Source of the DNA: an uncultured Prevotellaceae bacterium
Lineage (GTDB): Bacteria > Bacteroidota > Bacteroidia > Bacteroidales > Muribaculaceae
Assembly (NCBI GenBank): GCA_900320245.1
Contig: ONRP01000025.1
Span: forward strand, 1-64,000
Length of the DNA: 64,000 bases
Reading direction: 5' to 3'
This document shows positions 33,601-40,597 of the stretch, one piece after another. How positions within the stretch are numbered: position 1 is the stretch's first letter; each line of letters starts with the position of its first letter. The notes beneath the pieces were generated by a model, which was not told the origin of the DNA, ran no database searches, and worked only from the letters and a program-made list of their open reading frames with translations. Both the position numbers and the translations under genes were made by a program.

Positions 33601-36247
33601 ATGCGACATAATAGATGTAGGCCTTGGGCGTGGACACGCCGATGGTGATGTGGCCCACGTTGTTCTTGTCAACGTTCTGCTCCAGCGGTGAGATCCACAG
33701 CGGGTTGTCCTTGACGGGCGGCACCTTGTCTTTCTTGTGGTAGATGGTGATGTCGCGCTCGACATCCACTTCCTCTTCGCCCGGCTCGGCATCGATGATG
33801 TGTATCTTGAGCCTGTATTTGCCCGAGGGCAGGTCGGTCAGGTCGATGGTCGGGTCGTCGGTGTTCAAGTTGCCGGTCTTGGCGGCTTCCTGACCACCCT
33901 CGGGGATGACCTCCCAAGTGCACCAGGCCGAGGTGTTCTTCTCATCGGTGGTGTTGTACTTCAGCGGCAGTTTGATGGGCTTGTCGTTGAGGTAGGTGTC
34001 CTTGTTCACACTGCCCATTTCGATACCGCGGCGGGTGCCCACGATGAATGAGGTGGACGCTTCCTGGGTCTCACCGGCATCGGTGGTGATGGTGGCGGCG
34101 ACCACATAGTTGTAGCAGGCACAGTAACGGCTGTTGCCGGCGCGGTTCTCGCTGAACAACTCAGGGTCGTAGGAGAACGAGAACATGCCTTGGCTGTCGG
34201 TGACGACGGTGGTGTCCAACAGGTGCTCACCGCTGCTGTCAGCGTTGCGCCACCACCACCAATTCCATCGTTTCTGGACAAGCGAGAGGCGTACGGTGGC
34301 ATTGGCAACGGGCATACCGCTATAGGTCTCGGCCTTGCCGGTGACCTTGACGGGCTGCCCGGCGACATAACTGTGCCGTGCATCGGGGAAGGTGACCTCA
34401 AATGTCGGGGTCTTGTACTCGCTCACGTTCACCGACTTATAGGCGGTAAAATCGCGACCGCCGAATGAGCCCTTCATCGTGATGAGGAAATGGCCGTTCA
34501 TGCGGTCCTTGGGCACGACAAACGAGCCCTCGATGCGGCCGAATTCGTCAGTTCTGGCGGTAACGGTATCTATCGGTTCCCGGTTCTGGTCGCTGAAGAT
34601 GACTTCCATCACCGCATTGGCAGCCGGAACACGATTGTAGTCCGCGACGGCCATAACAGTGGCGGCCCACTGCACGGTTTCGCCGGGACGGTACACACCC
34701 AGGTCGGTGTAGATTTCGCCGGATGTGCCCTCCCAGTGGTTGTCTCTCATCTGGTGGTAATTAATCGGGAGTGCACTCTTGTCGTCGCCCTTGGAGGCAA
34801 AAAGCATGAGGCCGTTAAAGGGACGGTTTTCGCCTTTATAGACGATGGTCTCAGGGAGATAAACCATACCATTGGAGTCGGTGGTACCCACGGGCCCTTT
34901 GACGGCATTGCGCGCAGGTCCCATATAATAGGAGATGTTCACGCCAGGTAGCGGCTTGCCGGTTTTGGAATTCACGGCGCACACGCGGTCGTTGCCATCG
35001 AGGTGACTCACTGTCATCAGGCTGATGTCGCTCACGCGAAGCAGGTTATAATAGTTTACCGCTTCATTGTTTGCGGATGCGGGCTGGCCGTCAAGGTCGG
35101 TGGCTTGAACGGCATACATGCCGTAGGTCAGGGGAGGCAGCGTCACTTGGGTTTCCTCCTTGAACGGGACGATGCCTTGTACCTTAACGGTGTGCTGGCG
35201 CTCAAGTTCCAGCGTGCTGACCTTGGTGCCGTAGGCCTCCTCATACGATATGCCGTCGGGTAGGCGGTATATGTTGATGGTGAACGAGTTGGTGTTCCTG
35301 GATTTGATGTTCACCGTGATGCTGTCACTTGACGTGCATATCTCGGGATAACGGATTTGAGCCTCCTTGCGTTCGAGTTCGGTAATCTTGTTTTTTACCT
35401 GCGGGGTGAACATCGAGTTGGGGAATCGCTTGACGTAGTCCTGCAGGACCTTGTAATTGTCCTTATCGTTGTCGAAGGAGGTGCGGTTCAGCAGCAGGGC
35501 GCAGTACTCGCTGTCCAGGTATTTCTCGAATTCCTCTTTCGAGAGGTATTTGCCAGTGGCGCTCAGGGCATAGATGTGGGCCGGCGCGTTGTCGCGGGTA
35601 TCTTCAAGCCATTGGTCCCTCATTGTGCTGACCATGGGCCAGACGTCATCGATACCATCAGCCACCAGTTCAATGTTCTTCATCAACATGAACTCGTTTA
35701 GCGTGGGCACATAGGTGGCGCCCAGTTGGTTGCACCTGATGATGCCGGGCAACGAGGTCACGGCCACCTGCTTGAGCGCCTCGCGGTCGGTCATCGACTG
35801 CTGCACCAGAGACAGGATCTTCTGGTCAAACTGCTTGCGGTCCCACTCGCTCACGTCGGTGGGTTCCTCGCCTACCGGGTTGTTGCGGTCACGCCAGCGC
35901 GCAAAGCGGTCACGGTAGCCCTTGTAGACCAGTGCCTCGAAGTAGTAGAGCAGCGACTTGATGTGCGGCTGTTTCTCCTTGGCGATGACTTTCTCGATGC
36001 GCTCGACGATGTCGGGCATGTTGTCCTGCGAGATGCCGCTCTGCGCGATGCTGTAGCGCACCAGCGCGTCCACGGTCATCTGGCCGTCGCCCGACTTCAG
36101 CGCCTTGTCCAGGTCGGCGAGCGCGGTCTTGCTCACGTCTTGCGGGAAATTGAAGTCAATCTCCTTCTCACTGCCTGATGAATGGAATGGAAATGCCATA
36201 GTCAGTAGGATTGCAATTAATAGGATATGGAAAATGGGATGTCTCAT
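30620..36247 (-). CDS. Alpha-2-macroglobulin family protein lacking the thioester motif
   Basis: Bacterial alpha-2-macroglobulins trap peptidases in the periplasm with a reactive Cys-Gln thioester. This 1875-residue product has a signal peptide (MRHPIFHILLIAILLTMAFP), a helical N-terminal part, several beta-sandwich domains (for example VYRPGETVQWAATVM in the MG2-like domain), the central ALWLPMLTSDDNGVINLEFEVPN segment and a helical terpenoid-like domain. Where relatives have PYECAEQ, this protein has EYHIATQ near residue 1340, so Cys and Glu are lost. A segment near 1085-1095 reads LSEVVVTGYQ, like the TonB-box or plug start of SusC-type receptors. It may be a structural or inhibitory homologue without covalent trapping. 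A -7 element (TATTTTTG leftward, 36291-36284) precedes it. Confidence 0.88.
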   Translation of the reverse strand: MRHPIFHILLIAILLTMAFPFHSSGSEKEIDFNFPQDVSKTALADLDKALKSGDGQMTVDALVRYSIAQSGISQDNMPDIVERIEKVIAKEKQPHIKSLLYYFEALVYKGYRDRFARWRDRNNPVGEEPTDVSEWDRKQFDQKILSLVQQSMTDREALKQVAVTSLPGIIRCNQLGATYVPTLNEFMLMKNIELVADGIDDVWPMVSTMRDQWLEDTRDNAPAHIYALSATGKYLSKEEFEKYLDSEYCALLLNRTSFDNDKDNYKVLQDYVKRFPNSMFTPQVKNKITELERKEAQIRYPEICTSSDSITVNIKSRNTNSFTINIYRLPDGISYEEAYGTKVSTLELERQHTVKVQGIVPFKEETQVTLPPLTYGMYAVQATDLDGQPASANNEAVNYYNLLRVSDISLMTVSHLDGNDRVCAVNSKTGKPLPGVNISYYMGPARNAVKGPVGTTDSNGMVYLPETIVYKGENRPFNGLMLFASKGDDKSALPINYHQMRDNHWEGTSGEIYTDLGVYRPGETVQWAATVMAVADYNRVPAANAVMEVIFSDQNREPIDTVTARTDEFGRIEGSFVVPKDRMNGHFLITMKGSFGGRDFTAYKSVNVSEYKTPTFEVTFPDARHSYVAGQPVKVTGKAETYSGMPVANATVRLSLVQKRWNWWWWRNADSSGEHLLDTTVVTDSQGMFSFSYDPELFSENRAGNSRYCACYNYVVAATITTDAGETQEASTSFIVGTRRGIEMGSVNKDTYLNDKPIKLPLKYNTTDEKNTSAWCTWEVIPEGGQEAAKTGNLNTDDPTIDLTDLPSGKYRLKIHIIDAEPGEEEVDVERDITIYHKKDKVPPVKDNPLWISPLEQNVDKNNVGHITIGVSTPKAYIYYVASTAERVIGEGWLNYDKGLHNFSVHLPKEAGADVTVQFITYYDNKCKREYVKLTNPYEPEALKITATSFRDKLTPGDTEHWTFTLTDQNGKPLRGAMLLGMYDKAIESISGNKWVFQNFRNTGTAANVEARQGGMSNTAACWIGKPLPNNPETLVEIPYLYLYNQQLFGMTMRYDRGERVLYKSAAAGAPMNEEAEFATSDAMLSEVVVTGYQNATKGIAVADASRGFGSAEVNEKNLDKVPLRENDVKTALWLPMLTSDDNGVINLEFEVPNFNTTWITQAMAWDKKMHGNTWMADVLTQKPLMVKSNMPRFLRQGDKARLAAMVQNATDEAAACDAVIELFDPRTGDVYATNKFNLQLDPKGSQAVNIDWIVPDTIAFVGFRIKAANGRYGDGEQVMIPVLTTISPVIETEPFYIEAAQGHYEQPLPDFPADARVTLEYCDNPIWYCVLALPTIFSDEYHIATQAAHSLFALQVAQGVAKDQPQIKEAVTYWKEHEEDSTLVSMLQKNQDLKIGTLLASPWMRDADRQTLRMSKLNELFDEAIAQKEYEKIISSLQSLQMSDGGFTWFLYPQCESSYWTTGTVLELLGDIKHLGYLPDDSRLTEMINRALNYYDNESVRLLNEYKKYDKNPYDNFTSYAYIRSFYPEVKQSKASADLKAKTLKYMDKNWNKGITLNEKGFYAMTLYRNGYKKTAASIIESIRQFAIVKPNLGMYWDNLQTGYGWWELDKVAYTCTILRAMSEVDPRQQEIDQVRKWMLLMKQSNDWGSYSLAADAVHSILSTGSQWLDRGTTPTITVAGQPVNLDKMAQWLGYFRTTLDATTTGSVVIDRTGKGPAWGAIYSQFKAPMTQIKEKAIDEVSISKEYYVYAQDGTLHQATSFNVGDKVKVRVIIKLNKDMDYVTMTDERAACFEPVDQLSGYRSEDRTWFYLETKDNQTNAFFNRLDKGTHIIGYDVWVTNPGEFTSGIATIQCQYAPQLSAHSAGKMITVQAK

Positions 36248-36360
36248 AGGCTCTATTAATGTTTAGATTTATAATAATAACGACAAAAATACATAAATAA
36301 TGTGTAAAAACCTTGAATGTTGCTTTTATTTTGCAATAATTAACTCGAGGCGGCACAGGC

Positions 36361-36585
36361 GTAACTATTCATACAAAACACACGTCACCGAATTTCATAC
36401 TAAGTCGTGAAGAGGCTAAATTTCTTGATTTTCAGACAATTATCTTAGCCACAACAGGGAGGCATTTTGATGGATTGAAGTATTTTATTTTGTCTGAAAT
36501 ATCATAAAATAAAGACGTAATGTATTAAATATTAAATTCTTAGCGACTTAGCGCCTTGGCGTGAGGAAAGTGGCTGAATAGTTAC
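36361..36585. repeat. Candidate MITE-like element with terminal inverted repeats
   Basis: GTAACTATTCA at 36361-36371 and TGAATAGTTAC at 36575-36585 are exact inverted copies; beyond the outer ends the similarity continues imperfectly (GGCACAGGC against GGCGCGG). The 200 bases between are AT-rich and non-coding. No target-site duplication was identified. Confidence 0.4.
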
Positions 36586-36908
36586 CCGCGCCCCTCCGTG
36601 TCCGGGTTGCAGAACCGTTTTATTCCGGCGGCCGCTTTGGGCGGGTAGCAGATACATTTACCGTGTTTCATATCAGTCAAATTATGGGTTGATAAAAACG
36701 GGTTAACTCTCGGTTGCAAAGTTACGGCAGATAATTTGAACCAGCACCATAAAATGCTAACATTCGCAGGTCATCTGGCGCCTCTAATCTAACTGATTTT
36801 CAGTCATCTACAAAACAAAAAAGTCATTTCCGGGTAATCTGCCTCTCAGCACCGTTAAAAGGGAGGAAAATGTGGCGGTTGACCCAGTAGCACAACGTCA
36901 CAACCATT

Positions 36909-36925
36909 GACCGTGCTCACGGGAA
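36909..36925 (+). repeat. Degenerate REP-like unit
   Basis: GACCGTGCTCACGGGAA is a shortened version of the TAACCGTGC...GCACGGGAA unit, with a reduced hairpin. Confidence 0.45.
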
Positions 36926-36987
36926 AATCATCAAATTCTTTATGAATTTTCTTTTGAGGATGTGTCATAAATCAAAGGCTGGAACTC

Positions 36988-37103
36988 TAACCGCCCTACG
37001 GGCTGGAAATTCATCAAATTTTTAAATTAAAATTGATATTTCTAGCATTTTAATGATGATTATTGATTTAATTTGTTTAATTTCCCGTGCGATAGCACGG
37101 TTA
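36988..37103. repeat. REPIN-like element B, opposite orientation to element A
   Basis: It begins TAACCGCCCTACGGGCTGGA followed by AATT and ends TTAATTTCCCGTGCGATAGC followed by ACGGTTA. These are the right and left units of element A in reversed order, with a longer AT-rich centre (116 bases overall). Both hairpins are kept; the first has one mismatch. Confidence 0.75.
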
Positions 37104-37238
37104 TGCTACCGAGTCGCATTATGAAACACCCTCATGTTCCAATAGCAAGGCCAACATCTCTGCGGGATATAAAAAGAATTCCGCGGCATCATGGCGATGT
37201 CGCGGAACCATATATTTTGTCTCCCCATGGGAGTGGTG

Positions 37239-37679
37239 TTATTTCTTGCCTTTCTTCTTGGACAGCATCTGGCGGGTGAACTTGGCCTCAGCCATCTTGA
37301 GCAGGAACAGTTGGCGCTTGGAGAGAATCTTGGAGAACTTCTCGAAGTACTTCGCCTCGATCTCGCCCTCCTGGACGCGAGTGTTGGACAATGCCGACGC
37401 GGCAGCCTCATAGTCACGGTCGCTCGGATTCTTCTTCTTCTCGACCTCGGCGGCCAGGGCGCGCGCGTTGCGGTTCACCTGGTAGATCTCACGTTCCATC
37501 TGCTCATAGAGGGGCATGAACTGCTTTTGCTGAGTCTGGGTCAGCCCCACCTCCTGGATGATCATCTCATGCTTCGCCTGATACATATCGGTCGCAAACT
37601 TGGTGCGGCCGTTGTTCTGTGCCGTCAGCGTCGTGGTCAGGGCCAGGGCAAGGATCAATATCGAAACTATCCTTTTCAT
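37239..37679 (-). CDS. Spy/CpxP-like periplasmic protein
   Basis: The 146-residue product has a signal peptide (MKRIVSILILALALTTTLTAQ) and is otherwise nearly all helical and charged. EVGLTQTQQKQFMPLYEQME is the LTxxQ-type segment of Spy/CpxP chaperone-like proteins, and a similar helix with KILSKRQLFLLKMAE follows. Spy and CpxP bind unfolded periplasmic proteins or sense envelope stress. It is the last gene of a three-gene unit with an ECF sigma factor and a single-span membrane protein, which supports a role in envelope stress feedback. No Cys is present. Confidence 0.78.
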   Translation of the reverse strand: MKRIVSILILALALTTTLTAQNNGRTKFATDMYQAKHEMIIQEVGLTQTQQKQFMPLYEQMEREIYQVNRNARALAAEVEKKKNPSDRDYEAAASALSNTRVQEGEIEAKYFEKFSKILSKRQLFLLKMAEAKFTRQMLSKKKGKK

Positions 37680-37689
37680 AGTTCAAGTT

Positions 37690-38088
37690 TTACGGGTTTT
37701 CTGATAAGTCTTCCTCATTGCTGAGCATCACCGAGTCATCATAGTTGATGAGGTCATAGTCGCTCACGCTGCCGCTCATCAGGAACTCGTCGACATTGCT
37801 CTTGTCGTCGATGAGTTTCTCGGCCACCGCGCCCACGCTGTCGGTCTGGGTGCCGTTGAAGTGGTTGAACACCGACATCATGCACCACACTCCGGCAAAC
37901 ATCGCGGCCAGGTAAACAAGCGGGCGCACGCGTTGCCACATCGTGGGTTTGACATCAACGGGCGTGATTTCAACCTCAGGCAGCATCTCGGTCATGCGCT
38001 TGTTGAAATCCTCAAAGTAATTCTCCGGCACTTTAAAGCCCGAATCCTTACCATATTTGGTCAATAATGTGGAGTCTTCTCGTTTCAT
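37690..38088 (-). CDS. Single-span membrane protein, possible anti-sigma factor
   Basis: From the ATG at 38088 the product has 132 residues; the frame is open to 38115. A cytoplasmic N-terminal segment (SGFKVPENYFEDFNKRMTEMLPE, ~15-38) is followed by one membrane helix (~58-75) and an acidic periplasmic tail. This is the layout of small anti-sigma factors, and it is encoded just downstream of an ECF sigma gene, but no zinc-binding anti-sigma motif is seen, so the role is inferred from position. The Spy-like gene starts 10 bases after its stop. Confidence 0.7.
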   Translation of the reverse strand: MKREDSTLLTKYGKDSGFKVPENYFEDFNKRMTEMLPEVEITPVDVKPTMWQRVRPLVYLAAMFAGVWCMMSVFNHFNGTQTDSVGAVAEKLIDDKSNVDEFLMSGSVSDYDLINYDDSVMLSNEEDLSENP

Positions 38089-38141
38089 AACGCTTGTTTG
38101 ACTTGGTAATGTCAAAAAAGTTTAATGGTGATAACAAAAAA

Positions 38142-38702
38142 TCATTCAGTTTCACCCAAAAATTGTTCGATTTTCTTCACCGCATGATGATAGGACGCCT
38201 TCAGAGCCCCCTCACTGGTGCCCAGAATCTCGCTCATCTCGTCATACTTCATCTCGTCATAGTAGCGCAGGTTGAACACCAGGCGCTGCTTCTCGGGCAG
38301 CGATGCGATGGCCTTCTGCAGGTTCAGTTGGGCCTCGTCGCCGTCAAACCACTCGTCGCTCTCCAACTGGTTCACCAGGAAACTCTCGTCATCGTCAATC
38401 GACAGTTGGTTCATCACCTTCTTCTTGTTGACAAACGTGATCGACTCGTTGATGGCTATCTTGTAGAGCCACGTCGACAGTTTGGCGTCGCCGCGGAAGT
38501 TGTCGATGTTGGTCCACGCCTTCATGAACGTGTTCTGCAGCACGTCGTTGGCGTCGTCATGGTCAATCACCATGCGACGTATCTGCCAGTAAAGTTGCGA
38601 ACTGTAGTGCTCAATAACCTTACCGAACGCCGACCGGCACATCTTGGGGTCGTGCAGTTGCTCGACCACCTGGGCCTCGTCATATTTCTCACGTGCTGCC
38701 AT
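38142..38702 (-). CDS. ECF-type RNA polymerase sigma-70 factor
   Basis: The 186-residue product has sigma region 2 (about 20-90, including DANDVLQNTFMKAWTNID and FRGDAKLSTWLYKIAIN) and region 4 (about 125-180, LPEKQRLVFNLRYYDEMKYDEMSEILGTSEGALKASYHHAVKK), the two parts that bind the -10 and -35 DNA. Region 3 is absent, as in extracytoplasmic function sigma factors. ATG 38702 is preferred over an upstream in-frame start at 38756, which would add a hydrophobic stretch. The likely membrane partner and a Spy-like protein follow directly. Confidence 0.92.
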   Translation of the reverse strand: MAAREKYDEAQVVEQLHDPKMCRSAFGKVIEHYSSQLYWQIRRMVIDHDDANDVLQNTFMKAWTNIDNFRGDAKLSTWLYKIAINESITFVNKKKVMNQLSIDDDESFLVNQLESDEWFDGDEAQLNLQKAIASLPEKQRLVFNLRYYDEMKYDEMSEILGTSEGALKASYHHAVKKIEQFLGETE

Positions 38703-38817
38703 CAGTCTCTTTTTGCTTTGAGCGTGTAAAGTTAGCAAAAAAAATGCCAACACCACCCAAAACCCCCATTTTTTATGCTTTTTTTAGCATTTCCCCACCC
38801 TAGGCCCCTATTGGGCA

Positions 38818-40554
38818 TCAGTCACGGGACATCTCTTTATTGGTCGTGGCAATATTCTCGACAAGGGTTCTGATTGTCGGGTGGTCTTTGTCTAAATACA
38901 GGCTGAGGATGTTCAGAGCGTCAGTAAAATACTTAAGGGCCGACTGGAAGTCCGGCTCATTATTGTTATAGTAAGCCGCAGCCAGGTTGTTATAGAGGTA
39001 TCCGACTTCTAATTGTGAATTGATTTGCTGATCATAAATTTGCGTGTAGAGGTCAAGACTCTTTTGATAGTTCTCTAATGCCTGTTTATAATCCTCTAGG
39101 TGGTCGTTCACGCAGCCTAAATTGTTGTAGCAGCGTGCCATCAGAAGCGGCTCGCTGGAAATGGATTCAAGATATCTAATTGCGGCTTCATATTCTGAGC
39201 GAGCGTCTTTATATTTTTTGTGAGCCTCTTCATACTTTTTGCTGGCCTCATCGAGTTTTCCCCTCTCCTCTTCATGTATTCCCTCTTCTTCTTTAAGTTT
39301 TCCCTCATCCTCGTATAATGTTCCAATATTGATATGACAGTTGGCAATTAGGTCTTTGCGATCTGGATAGCATTTTTCATAAAGGGTGTTTGCTAACTTG
39401 TATAGTTCTAATGCTTTTGGATTCTTCATGAACTGGTATGAAAATGCGATTCGTTCCACGCATACAATAGCCTTTTCGTTGTTATAAGCAATAGAATAAT
39501 TATCTTCGGAATAAAGAGTGTCGGCCATAGTATACCAATCATAGGATTGTGGATAATAGCCTCTTTTAAAAAACCAGTTTCCTTTATATACGTAGGCTTG
39601 AGCCAAATAACTATTGTCCTCTTCGCTTCTACATGTCCGTATAGACCGCTCAAGATAGTCAAGGGCTTTTATTTGATGCTGTTTGTCAAATAAGTAATCA
39701 ATAATGAACATTCCTGCATCCAAATTCCATTCAGTGTTTAAAGTGTCCAGACTCGCTCTTTTCTCTAAAAATTTGGCTGCCTCTTCGTAATTTTGTAGTT
39801 TACGGTAGGTCTCTGAGAGTTGATAATAGTTATTGGCTAAATCGAACACTTCATTTGCCATCTCTGATTCTCTTTGCAACCGTAGTATCTTATTTTTTTG
39901 ATATTCCGGTTCATCTTTCATTTTAATCAGGGAGTCGGCTTTAATATAATTACCGCTGAGGATGTTCTTATAAATTTCTAAATCAAGGTTGCCTATTCCG
40001 TCAAAATCAGTTTTATCGTAGACATCTTTCCAAATAGTTATGAGTTTATCGTTCTTCTTGTAAGTGTCATGTAGTTGATTCAATCTTTTGTTATATTCCT
40101 CATCTGTGAGGATGCCAAGTTCTTTGAGAGACTTGATTTCTTTCTCCTGGGTTTGTTGGTGCTGTTGAAATCTAACGCGTATCTTGCGTTCAAGTGCATA
40201 TTTTTCTGAACTGAGACCACCAATAGTATCCATTATAATGATTAGTGTCTGGCTTGAAGCCTTCATTTGTCGCCCAATGATGGCTGTGTCAACCAACTCA
40301 TAACCGTTTTTTTCAATGCGTGAGAAGGTGTAGATGCTGTCATTGAGGCTGACTGTACAGCGCCCATCGATGTTGCTGACCACACGTGATGGTCCTCCAC
40401 TGATCTCTATGGTAACGCCGGCAAGCGCTTTCCCATGTATGATTTTGCCATCACTGTCCATAGTGCCTCTGGTTTTGACAATGATTTGCTGCGTTTGCGC
40501 GGCAGAGCATAATGCCACGCATAAGCAAATGATGATCAGTTTCAGCCGTTTCAT
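38818..40554 (-). CDS. Exported TPR-repeat protein of the SIR2-TIR/nSTAND operon
   Basis: The 578-residue product begins MKRLKLIIICLCVALCSAAQ, a signal peptide, then a beta-rich domain (about 25-100) that looks like a carboxypeptidase-type regulatory domain (GKALAGVTIEISGGPSRVVS). A helical linker follows, then tetratricopeptide repeats over most of the remainder, for example NLGCVNDHLEDYKQALENYQKSLDLY and NNLAAAYYNNNEPDFQSALKYF. TPRs mediate protein binding. The DNA is AT-rich compared with neighbours. It lies 43 bases after the nSTAND gene on the same strand. The protein would be periplasmic, so it may meet the periplasmic coiled coil of that ATPase; this is inference. ATG 40593 is an alternative start. 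Confidence 0.82.
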   Translation of the reverse strand: MKRLKLIIICLCVALCSAAQTQQIIVKTRGTMDSDGKIIHGKALAGVTIEISGGPSRVVSNIDGRCTVSLNDSIYTFSRIEKNGYELVDTAIIGRQMKASSQTLIIIMDTIGGLSSEKYALERKIRVRFQQHQQTQEKEIKSLKELGILTDEEYNKRLNQLHDTYKKNDKLITIWKDVYDKTDFDGIGNLDLEIYKNILSGNYIKADSLIKMKDEPEYQKNKILRLQRESEMANEVFDLANNYYQLSETYRKLQNYEEAAKFLEKRASLDTLNTEWNLDAGMFIIDYLFDKQHQIKALDYLERSIRTCRSEEDNSYLAQAYVYKGNWFFKRGYYPQSYDWYTMADTLYSEDNYSIAYNNEKAIVCVERIAFSYQFMKNPKALELYKLANTLYEKCYPDRKDLIANCHINIGTLYEDEGKLKEEEGIHEEERGKLDEASKKYEEAHKKYKDARSEYEAAIRYLESISSEPLLMARCYNNLGCVNDHLEDYKQALENYQKSLDLYTQIYDQQINSQLEVGYLYNNLAAAYYNNNEPDFQSALKYFTDALNILSLYLDKDHPTIRTLVENIATTNKEMSRD

Positions 40555-40597
40555 AAATGTTGGCGCTATATCGTTTTTGGTATTGGTTATCATGCTC

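Larger units (their letters stand above)
36248..37238. other. Non-coding gap rich in repeats
   Basis: This ~1-kb region has no supported gene. It contains an inverted repeat pair at 36361-36371/36575-36585, a single REP-like unit at 36909-36925, REPIN-like element B at 36988-37103, and a leftward -7-like TAACTTTG at 36724-36717. Confidence 0.55.
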
